A stretch of DNA of 15,759 nt from Bacillota bacterium (GTDB taxonomy: Bacteria > Bacillota_C > Negativicutes > CTSoil-072), in NCBI GenBank assembly GCA_017861495.1, contig JAGFXW010000113.1:1-15759 (forward strand), given 5' to 3'. Below the pieces are notes generated by a model that ran no database searches, was not told the origin of the DNA, and saw only the letters and a list, made by a program, of their open reading frames with translations. Shown here in pieces: positions 7,077 through 11,914 of the stretch. The first letter of the stretch is position 1. The number at the start of each line of letters is the position of its first letter. The translations under genes and the position numbers were made by a program.

Positions 7077-7142
7077 CACAGCCTGTGCTCGGCGGGTGCC
7101 TGTGTCCCGCGGGAAAAACTCTGCCTGAAGTAAGTCTACATT
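7077..7142 (+). repeat. Short second copy of the 5.3-kb repeat element
   Basis: CACAGCCTGT (7077-7086) and the 27-base block 7116-7142 match 5309-5318 and 5410-5436 (10/10 and 25/27). The shared right edge contains CCTGAAGTAAGTCTACATT. The interior is about 60 bases shorter and unlike the first copy, with a small GCGGG/CCCGC hairpin. Relative to the following gene its orientation is opposite to the copy before mgtC. Confidence 0.65.
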
Positions 7143-7161
7143 CATTTTTAGGGTGATTAAA

Positions 7162-7626
7162 ATGAGAAGTGCACTGTACTATTTTTACGATGTCATGCGG
7201 CATAAATGGCATGTTTTGTCGGAAGCTTATAAACTGGGGATACTTTGGCGAGGGTTAACCCATGACCTTAGTAAATTCAATGCGAGTGAGAGGGGCCCGC
7301 GAAGACGGTTGAAAAATCAATGTTCACGGGATGCGCAAGGAAATATTCGGGTTTGTGACGAGCTCGCCTTCAGCTGGGTCTGGCACTATCACAAGAATCC
7401 CCATCATTGGCAATGGTGGGTGACCACTCTTGATGATGGTTCATGTAAAGTGTTTCCTATGACGGATGAATACCGTAGGGAAATGCTTGCCGATTGGCGG
7501 GCTGTGGCCCGCATTCCAGGCCGGCTTGACATTATTCCCTGGTATCGTCAGAACCGGGACAGAATTATTTTGCATCCGGAAACGCGGCAATGGATTGAAG
7601 AACAAATAGGAATACCGTTTGAATAA
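7162..7626 (+). CDS. DUF5662-like protein
   Basis: A 154-residue soluble protein resembling the DUF5662 family, found in Firmicutes and phages, with no established function. Recognisable features are an N-terminal helix with HKWHV near residue 15, LTHDLSKFNASE at about 32-43, and the His/Trp-rich WVWHYHKNPHHWQWW at about 73-87. The C-terminal half has the YRREMLADWRAV helix. The many histidines and aspartates suggest a metal site, but this is inference. The ATG at 7162 is preferred to the in-frame GTG at 7153, because TTAGGGTG at 7148-7154 serves as the ribosome site at suitable spacing. An extended -10 promoter and a repeat element precede it. Confidence 0.75.
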   Translation: MRSALYYFYDVMRHKWHVLSEAYKLGILWRGLTHDLSKFNASERGPRRRLKNQCSRDAQGNIRVCDELAFSWVWHYHKNPHHWQWWVTTLDDGSCKVFPMTDEYRREMLADWRAVARIPGRLDIIPWYRQNRDRIILHPETRQWIEEQIGIPFE

Positions 7627-7738
7627 GCGGAACCAGTTGCAAAAAAAGTTATCGATCGATGTTGTTTCAAAGGAATTTCAAAGAAAGTAACGGTATTATA
7701 AATTTGAAATATCGAAGAAACTATCGGAAGGTGAAATT

Positions 7739-7909
7739 TTGAACCCGTATTGCGCGCAAAACAACGGCAAGTGTGAAGCTTGTCTGCACATTAGTTATAA
7801 TTGTTACTGCCCCAATAATCCTTTGCACAACGGCAGACGCGCCGATGGCTATAAAACATCGATCATCAAAGGCAATAAGGTGGAACCTTCAAAAGGCCGG
7901 GCGGAGTGA
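7739..7909 (+). CDS. Small Cys-rich protein (56 aa), unknown
   Basis: A TTG-initiated 56-codon frame with a good ribosome site (GGAAGGTGA, 5-7 nt upstream). The product starts MNPYCAQNNGKCEACLHIS and carries five cysteines at residues 5, 12, 15, 22 and 24 (C-x6-C-x2-C-x6-C-x-C), which looks like a small zinc-ribbon or knuckle, followed by a basic tail (RRADGYKTSIIKGNK). The spacing of the Cys residues and the ribosome site argue for a real gene, although a longer overlapping frame exists on the same strand. Function unknown; zinc-dependent nucleic-acid or protein binding is a guess. It is followed by an independent promoter at 7939. Confidence 0.6.
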   Translation: MNPYCAQNNGKCEACLHISYNCYCPNNPLHNGRRADGYKTSIIKGNKVEPSKGRAE

Positions 7910-7938
7910 TCTTCCTGAAGTTTTAGCGTTTTTGCCCC

Positions 7939-7967
7939 CTGACAAATGTCCTAAGTTTGGGTATAAT
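7939..7967 (+). promoter_or_regulatory. Near-consensus sigma-A promoter
   Basis: CTGACA (7939-7944), exactly 17 nt, then TATAAT (7962-7967). This is the best canonical promoter in the window. It fires into a short leader ending at the 37-codon membrane peptide gene at 8007. Confidence 0.8.
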
Positions 7968-8006
7968 GATTATGGTAGAGGAATGTTGAGGGGGATGAAT
8001 ATCCAC

Positions 8007-8120
8007 ATGCCAAAATCGAAAATGCTAAATCCGAAAATACTAAAACCGGTCCTGTTTTTCATCTTGTGGTTGGCCATTGTTATCTTTGCTCAAGCAGCGT
8101 ATGGTGATTTAATCAAATAA
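8007..8120 (+). CDS. Single-helix membrane peptide (37 aa)
   Basis: A 37-residue peptide with a basic N-terminus (MPKSKMLNPKILK) and one hydrophobic helix, residues about 14-32, ending AAYGDLIK. It follows a near-consensus promoter by about 40 bases. GAGGGGG at 7988-7994 is 12 nt from this ATG, rather long; in-frame ATGs at 7983 and 7995 are alternatives with worse ribosome-site spacing. No family is recognised. The strong promoter and the textbook basic-hydrophobic layout support expression as a small membrane protein; toxin, regulator or structural peptide cannot be told apart. Confidence 0.5.
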   Translation: MPKSKMLNPKILKPVLFFILWLAIVIFAQAAYGDLIK

Positions 8121-8167
8121 GCGGCGCAGCTATAATTTGTCACAAACTAGGATCTGGGTCAAAAATG

Positions 8168-8176
8168 TGATATGAT
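8168..8176 (+). promoter_or_regulatory. Extended -10 promoter for hairpin leader and 55-aa gene
   Basis: TGATATGAT matches the extended -10 form. The RNA would start near 8183, just before the GC hairpin at 8191. No convincing -35 box was found. Confidence 0.5.
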
Positions 8177-8190
8177 ATAAGTGAGCCTTA

Positions 8191-8263
8191 GGTTCGGAGG
8201 GGGTTATTGCCCCCGCCGAACCCTTAGAGCGAACTTAGTTCGAGTGTTATAGCCTGTTGATCC
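8191..8263 (+). repeat. Structured leader element sharing a module with the mgtC leader
   Basis: Hairpin 1: GGTTCGG-A-GGGGG (8191-8203) with CCCCC-G-CCGAACC (8210-8222), 12 bp with one A/G mismatch. Hairpin 2: CGAAC (8230-8234) with GTTCG (8238-8242). Then follows AGCCTGTTGATCC at 8251-8263. The order hairpin, small CGAA/TTCG hairpin, AGCCTGTTGATCC recurs on the minus strand at 5425-5340. There is no U run, so it is not a terminator. It forms the leader of the gene at 8299. Confidence 0.5.
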
Positions 8264-8298
8264 CCGACCTACGAAATAAAAATAAAAGGGTGATTGCG

Positions 8299-8466
8299 AT
8301 GATGAGACCGGAGTATTTTGGTATATTCGCTTTTCTTCCCCTGTTGTTTTTCGTTGTCTGGGCCGGCGTTATTATATATGTTTTAATACTGTTGACGCGG
8401 ATGTCAAAATCGTTGCAACGAATCGCGGATCGCTTCGAACAAATTGATATTAAAAAAAATGAATAG
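8299..8466 (+). CDS. Small membrane-anchored protein (55 aa)
   Basis: A 55-residue protein: a long hydrophobic stretch at about residues 8-33 (one long helix or a tight pair), then a charged amphipathic tail (RMSKSLQRIADRFEQIDIKK) that could form a short coiled coil in the cytoplasm. The start is the first of two tandem ATGs; AAGGGTGAT at 8287-8294 is the ribosome site. It is preceded by an extended -10 promoter and a structured leader, and followed by a strong terminator, making a one-gene unit. No family is recognised. The layout is like small membrane proteins that dock onto larger complexes, which is inference only. Confidence 0.65.
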   Translation: MMRPEYFGIFAFLPLLFFVVWAGVIIYVLILLTRMSKSLQRIADRFEQIDIKKNE

Positions 8467-8474
8467 TCAGGTTC

Positions 8475-8507
8475 GCCAGTTGCTTGCAAGGAGTAGCTGG
8501 CTTTTTT
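8475..8507 (+). terminator. Intrinsic terminator after 55-aa membrane protein gene
   Basis: A 10-bp stem (8475-8484 with 8492-8501, two G-U pairs) is followed by six T residues at 8502-8507. Confidence 0.9.
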
Positions 8508-8646
8508 GGTTGAATTTTTGGCAAAGAAGGTACCCATTGTTTGTGTATAAATAAAAATTTTGTAAAATTAGTAAATAAAAAGAGGGAAATAAGATTTTGT
8601 GTTGAAATGTTATCAACAAATAACCATTACGTGCATTTGACAAACA

Positions 8647-8677
8647 TTGATGCAGACAATTGGCAAACGCATATAAT
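8647..8677 (+). promoter_or_regulatory. Possible promoter of the desulfoferrodoxin gene
   Basis: TATAAT at 8672-8677 is a consensus -10 box. TTGATG at 8647-8652 could be its -35 box with a 19-nt spacer. No clear PerR/Fur-type palindrome is visible near it. Confidence 0.45.
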
Positions 8678-8722
8678 CAATGAATGGTTAAAATCTATAA
8701 AAACGAGAGTGAGGTTAGCGGA

Positions 8723-9100
8723 ATGAGGGAAGAAATTCAATTTTACCGTTGCAACATCTGCGGCAATTTTGTTGAGTCGATCAAAATTGGCGGAGGCCAA
8801 ATGGTTTGTTGCGGCCAACCGATGGAAAAGCTTGCGGCCAATACCACGGAAGCCGCAGTGGAAAAACATCTGCCGGTTGCGGAACGAAAAGACGGCGCTT
8901 TGCATATTAAAGTTGGCAGCGTGGAACATCCTATGACAGAAGCTCATTATATTGAATGGATTGCAGTTGTCTATGCTACCGGTATACATCGCGTTATTCT
9001 CTCACCGGGGGATAAACCGGAAACTGTCTTATGCGATAGGGAAAAAGCCGATATTTATGCGTACTGCAATCTTCATGGTCTCTGGAAAACTACTATCTAA
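8723..9100 (+). CDS. dfx: Desulfoferrodoxin (superoxide reductase, two-iron type)
   Basis: Reduces superoxide to hydrogen peroxide without making oxygen, in the cytoplasm of anaerobes. The 125-residue protein has both iron centres. The N-terminal desulforedoxin-like FeS4 site uses Cys10, Cys13, Cys29 and Cys30. The catalytic centre has EKH at 47-49 and further ligands His69 (VEHP), His75 (EAHY), Cys115 and His118 (CNLHG). Spacing agrees closely with characterised Desulfovibrio enzymes. The ATG at 8723 follows GAGGT with 7 nt spacing; an in-frame upstream ATG at 8684 would add 13 non-conserved residues. It is followed after 32 nt by rubrerythrin and then rubredoxin, which together would detoxify superoxide and the peroxide formed from it. 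Confidence 0.95.
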   Translation: MREEIQFYRCNICGNFVESIKIGGGQMVCCGQPMEKLAANTTEAAVEKHLPVAERKDGALHIKVGSVEHPMTEAHYIEWIAVVYATGIHRVILSPGDKPETVLCDREKADIYAYCNLHGLWKTTI

Positions 9101-9132
9101 CCACTACTTAATGATCAAAGGAGAGTCAACTC

Positions 9133-9669
9133 ATGGAATTAAAAGGATCAAAAACCGAGGCGAACCTCTTGGCAGCTTTTGCCGGAGAATCGCAGGCGAC
9201 CAATAAATATACGTATTACGCGTCCAAAGCCCGTAAGGAAGGTTTCAATCAAATTGCCGATTTTTTTGAACAGACGGCCGGCAATGAAAAGGAACATGCG
9301 AAAATCTGGTTTAAGTTGCTGCATGACGGAGTGCCCGATACCGATGCGAACCTGGCTGACGCAGCTGCAGGCGAACATTATGAATGGACCGATATGTATG
9401 CCGGTTTTGCAAAAACTGCAAAAGAAGAAGGGTTTGAAAAAATTGCGCTTCTCTTTGAGTCGGTAGCGGTGATTGAAAAAGAGCATGAACAACGCTACAA
9501 AAAATTGCTCGACAATTTACAAAACGGTACTGTTTTTAAACGCGAAGACAAGCAAATGTGGATATGCGCTAATTGCGGCCACGTCCATTACGGCTATGAA
9601 GCGCCTGAAATGTGTCCTGTTTGTGATCATCCTAAAGCGTATTTCGCCATCAAAGCGGATAACTATTAA
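9133..9669 (+). CDS. rbr: Rubrerythrin
   Basis: Non-haem diiron peroxidase that reduces hydrogen peroxide to water, using rubredoxin or its own rubredoxin-like domain as electron entry. The 178 residues comprise a four-helix diiron domain with ligands in GES (Glu19), NEKEH (Glu52, His55), the AGEHYEW segment (Glu81/Glu84 region) and EKEH (Glu115, His118), then a C-terminal FeS4 rubredoxin domain with Cys145, Cys148, Cys161 and Cys164 (CANC...CPVC). Length and domain order are normal. GGAGAG precedes the ATG by 7-8 nt. It lies between desulfoferrodoxin and rubredoxin on the same strand with short gaps and no terminator, so the three are probably one transcript. Confidence 0.97.
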   Translation: MELKGSKTEANLLAAFAGESQATNKYTYYASKARKEGFNQIADFFEQTAGNEKEHAKIWFKLLHDGVPDTDANLADAAAGEHYEWTDMYAGFAKTAKEEGFEKIALLFESVAVIEKEHEQRYKKLLDNLQNGTVFKREDKQMWICANCGHVHYGYEAPEMCPVCDHPKAYFAIKADNY

Positions 9670-9702
9670 TTAGGTAAAATAATAGAAAGAGGTGTGATGT
9701 AA

Positions 9703-9864
9703 ATGGCTAAATGGATCTGTTCAGTTTGCGGGTATATTTATGATGAGGAGCAGGGAGATCCTGATTCCGGCATAGCACCTGGTACAAAGTTTGAGGATAT
9801 TCCTGATAATTGGGTATGCCCTGTTTGTGGCGTCGGGAAAGATCAATTTTCGAAGGAAATGTAA
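9703..9864 (+). CDS. rd: Rubredoxin
   Basis: A 53-residue one-iron electron carrier. Both CxxC knuckles are present: Cys6-Ser-Val-Cys9-Gly-Tyr and Cys39-Pro-Val-Cys42-Gly-Val. The conserved middle ([22 protein letters not shown], in two parts) and DNWVCP are also intact. AGAGGTG lies upstream of the ATG with suitable spacing. It is 33 nt after rubrerythrin and precedes a terminator, so it is the last gene of the superoxide/peroxide unit and the likely electron donor to both desulfoferrodoxin and rubrerythrin. Its reductase is not in the window. Confidence 0.97.
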   Translation: MAKWICSVCGYIYDEEQGDPDSGIAPGTKFEDIPDNWVCPVCGVGKDQFSKEM

Positions 9865-9887
9865 TGTAACGTAAAAGATTTAACGGC

Positions 9888-9929
9888 AAAGAACAATTCT
9901 TTCTTAGTTGAGAGGATTGTTCTTTTGTT
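9888..9929 (+). terminator. Intrinsic terminator after rubredoxin
   Basis: A long stem of about 16 bp (9888-9903 with 9910-9925, a few G-U pairs, loop TTAGTT). The U run is partly inside the stem (TTCTTTTGTTT). It ends the dfx-rbr-rd unit. Confidence 0.8.
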
Positions 9930-10033
9930 TGCAAGCACTATTTTAACCATAAGCATTGCAGTAAATTGTTTTTTAATTATTTTTCACTGGACTAGGTGTT
10001 TAATATGTTGTAAAATAATTTGTGGACAAGAGT

Positions 10034-10115
10034 ATACTGGCAAACTCGCCGAAAGACGGGGACGCAAAGCCGTGGGTCTAGATGCATTTTCAATGCAAAG
10101 ATTGCCAGGTTGCAA
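10034..10115 (+). ncRNA. Cyclic-di-GMP class I riboswitch (GEMM-I aptamer)
   Basis: The segment holds the diagnostic GEMM-I parts in order: GGCAAAC (10039-10045), a GAAA tetraloop (10051-10054), GGGGACGCAAAGCC (10058-10071), GGGTCTA (10074-10080), a variable GCATT/AATGC hairpin (10084-10096) and AGATTGCCAGGTTGC (10099-10113). The tetraloop and the GACGCAAAGCC and GCCAGGTTGC strands are those that form the ligand-binding junction. An intrinsic terminator follows 18 bases later, so control is probably by transcription termination. The closing P1 stem is weak, so I cannot tell whether the ligand switches expression on or off. The promoter is not clear; TAAAAT at 10011-10016 is a weak candidate. 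Confidence 0.95.
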
Positions 10116-10132
10116 TTTTGTTTAGTGTAAAT

Positions 10133-10160
10133 AGATCAGATGATTTCTGGTCTTTTTCTT
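10133..10160 (+). terminator. Riboswitch expression-platform terminator
   Basis: The stem AGATCAG (10133-10139) with CTGGTCT (10147-10153), 7 bp with one G-U pair, is followed by TTTTCTT. It lies directly downstream of the c-di-GMP aptamer and upstream of the gene at 10287. Confidence 0.85.
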
Positions 10161-10286
10161 ATGTTGGCAAAAAGAAGGCTGCGCCGGCTATGCGATTGGA
10201 TGAGTTTGAGCGCGAACGGTCCTGTTGCGATACTTGCGATGATGTTTATACAAGAATAACAATTTGATAGGTAGTGTTTTATACAG

Positions 10287-10904
10287 ATGTTTAAAAAACT
10301 ATTCAATATTTTTAAGGATAAGAACCATCAAACAACAGACGACATCAAGAAAAATATGGGCATATTACAACGGGTCGATGATGTTATTACGTCTACGACG
10401 AAGTATTGCTACGAGAATACTTGTTCATTCATGAAATTGCCAAATGAAGATGCTAATCTTAAAATATATCTCTATTATGAATATCTATATTTGTTCAGAC
10501 ATCTTGTTTTGCGCGCCGCTTTTACGAAATTGTCATTTGCCCAGATAAAAATACTTCATGAATATATTGCAGGAACTTGTACTCCGGCGGCGGTAAGTGC
10601 TTTTTTAAGCCAATATCCGGAACTGTCCGGGAACCAAAAGCAAGGTAGTTTTTTTTATAAAAGTTTTTTTTCGAAAATTGATGAGATGGAAGTATATCTT
10701 TCGGCGTCGAGAGAAATACTCGGTGACGAAAATGCTTTGATCCCGAAAATTGGCAATAAGATATCAGGCATGATCGGTGTTTCCGATGATCCGGCTCTTA
10801 TTGCAAAGGTAATCCAGTTGATTACTTACGCGTATCAATCCATGAAAACCGATCAAATCGTTGGTCAAGCCCAAAAATACATTTCTGTAAAAGCTGTACA
10901 ATAG
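10287..10904 (+). CDS. Unrecognised helical protein under c-di-GMP riboswitch control
   Basis: A 205-residue protein I cannot assign. It starts with a basic amphipathic MFKKLFNIFKDK, has no signal peptide or convincing membrane helix, and is predicted by eye to be mostly alpha-helical. An aromatic cluster (KIYLYYEYLYLF) lies at about residues 58-70. The C-terminal third contains the IGNKISGMIGVSDDPALIAKVIQLI segment and ends in a lysine-rich helix. Base use is more AT-rich than in neighbouring genes. AGGTAG lies about 15 nt before the ATG, a rather weak ribosome site. The upstream c-di-GMP riboswitch with terminator implies production linked to the motile/sessile switch. A terminator follows at 10930, so it is a one-gene unit. 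Confidence 0.75.
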   Translation: MFKKLFNIFKDKNHQTTDDIKKNMGILQRVDDVITSTTKYCYENTCSFMKLPNEDANLKIYLYYEYLYLFRHLVLRAAFTKLSFAQIKILHEYIAGTCTPAAVSAFLSQYPELSGNQKQGSFFYKSFFSKIDEMEVYLSASREILGDENALIPKIGNKISGMIGVSDDPALIAKVIQLITYAYQSMKTDQIVGQAQKYISVKAVQ

Positions 10905-10929
10905 CAGGTGGATTTTTAGAAATTAAAGT

Positions 10930-10977
10930 AAGCGCCCCGTTGTCTGGTAAATGGCATAGGGCGCTTGTCATTTTTTA
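10930..10977 (+). terminator. Intrinsic terminator after c-di-GMP-controlled gene
   Basis: The stem AAGCGCCC (10930-10937) with GGGCGCTT (10959-10966) is followed by GTCATTTTTT. Confidence 0.8.
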
Positions 10978-11046
10978 CTGGGAGTGGCCTATTCATTCCA
11001 TAATTCCTCCAGCCATGACGACAGACAAAACGATTAAAGGGAATAT

Positions 11047-11055
11047 TGGTAATAT
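11047..11055 (+). promoter_or_regulatory. Possible extended -10 promoter of flavoprotein gene
   Basis: TGGTAATAT fits the extended -10 pattern, 47 bases before the ATG at 11102. No clear -35 box was found. Confidence 0.4.
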
Positions 11056-11101
11056 GGGATGTCTGGTATTAAATAAGGTTTTTTAAGGAGATGACAATGC
11101 A

Positions 11102-11683
11102 ATGAAGTGCTGTATTCTTATGGGAAGCCCAAGAAAACAAGGAAATACCGCGGCGCTTTTAACTCCGTTTATCCAGGAACTTACGCTTAATGATATCCAG
11201 CCGGAGACCATTTGGCTTCATGACAAGAGGATAGAACCATGTGTTGCCTGCCGGTCTTGTCAGAAGGATTGGACAATTTTTGGCTGTCGTTATCAGGATG
11301 ATGGCCAGGAAATTTTCGATAAAGTGTATGCCAGCGATGTTATTGTCCTGGCTACGCCGATTTACTCATGGTATTGCACGCCGCCGATGAAAGCGGTACT
11401 CGACCGCCTGGTATATGGCATGAACAAATATTATGGCGATGAAAAGGGACCGGCGCTATGGGCGGGGAAGAAACTGGCTATTATAACGACCTGCGGCTAT
11501 AAACCCGAAACCGCAGCCGATTTATTTGAAGAGGGGATCAAACGATACTGTAAACATTCGCGGTTGCAATATGTCGGAACGCTTGCGGAACGTGATTTGG
11601 GGTATAATTCTATATTTATGACGGATGAAAAGGCGGAACATTCCCGCTTGTTTGCACAAAAGATTATTGAGGAGACACGCTAA
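11102..11683 (+). CDS. Flavodoxin-fold NAD(P)H reductase / iron-sulfur flavoprotein-like
   Basis: A 193-residue cytoplasmic flavoprotein. The N-terminal MGSPRKQGNTAAL (residues 7-19) is the FMN-phosphate loop of the NADPH-dependent FMN reductase superfamily, and ATPIYSWYCTPPMKAVLDR (from residue 84) is the second FMN loop. Between them Cys47, Cys50, Cys53 and Cys62 form C-x2-C-x2-C-x8-C, close to the compact Cys motif that binds a [4Fe-4S] cluster in archaeal and clostridial iron-sulfur flavoproteins, and it is followed by the usual DDG/DDM position. The substrate is unknown; electron transfer to oxygen, quinones or ferredoxin partners are options. AAGGAGATG at 11085-11093 precedes the ATG. 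It converges on the large activase gene, and both use terminators within 11831-11914. Confidence 0.87.
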   Translation: MKCCILMGSPRKQGNTAALLTPFIQELTLNDIQPETIWLHDKRIEPCVACRSCQKDWTIFGCRYQDDGQEIFDKVYASDVIVLATPIYSWYCTPPMKAVLDRLVYGMNKYYGDEKGPALWAGKKLAIITTCGYKPETAADLFEEGIKRYCKHSRLQYVGTLAERDLGYNSIFMTDEKAEHSRLFAQKIIEETR

Positions 11684-11685
11684 AA

Positions 11686-11769
11686 ATTGGTTATTTGGCC
11701 GGTACTGCAGATTACGATACCATGATGAGTTCTGCACAGTTTGCCGGTGCGGCGACGATCGCATAGTTA
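11686..11769 (+). other. Possible gene remnant downstream of the flavoprotein
   Basis: After the flavoprotein stop, the +1 frame encodes about 28 residues (IGYLAGTADYDTMMSSAQ, then FAGAATIA) before a TAG. Composition and codon use look protein-like, but there is no credible start or ribosome site and no family is recognised. It may be a decayed or frame-shifted fragment, or chance. Confidence 0.2.
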
Positions 11770-11830
11770 TCTATTTTGTTGGTAAAGCCTGCAAAGCATC
11801 CAAACCAAAGACAAGCGTTGCAATAATAAA

Positions 11831-11846
11831 GCCGCCGAAAGGCGGC
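11831..11846 (-). terminator. Minus-strand terminator of the large activase gene
   Basis: The stem GCCGCC/GGCGGC around a tetraloop (GAAA on plus, TTTC on minus) is followed on the minus strand by TTTATTATT. On the plus strand no T run follows, so it acts toward the minus strand. Confidence 0.75.
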
Positions 11847-11868
11847 TCTAGAGCGTGGATAAAGGGAT

Positions 11869-11914
11869 AGACCTGTTTGCATTTTTCACAAAGAGTGCAA
11901 ACAGGTCTGTTTTT
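11869..11914 (+). terminator. Plus-strand terminator of the flavoprotein gene
   Basis: A 13-bp perfect stem AGACCTGTTTGCA (11869-11881) / complement (11896-11908) is followed by GTTTTT. Its U run overlaps the stop codon of the converging gene (11913-11915). Confidence 0.85.

Noticed and set aside
7773..8120. A 115-codon frame with a hydrophobic N-terminus
   Set aside because: Its 5' part lacks a ribosome site and overlaps the better supported 56-aa Cys-rich frame; a strong promoter at 7939 lies inside it. Only its last 37 codons look real.
8637..8677. Perfect TTGACA at 8637 paired with TATAAT at 8672
   Set aside because: The spacer is 29 nt, far too long; TTGATG at 8647 is a better though imperfect partner.
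8541..8726. A 61-codon TTG-initiated frame upstream of desulfoferrodoxin
   Set aside because: No ribosome site, AT-rich chance composition, and it covers the likely promoter of the next gene.
10082..10267. Cys-containing open frame across the riboswitch and its terminator
   Set aside because: It overlaps the conserved aptamer strands and terminator. The internal ATG at 10190 (25 codons, ending ...CCDTCDDVYTRITI) has only a distant ribosome-like site, too little to call a gene.
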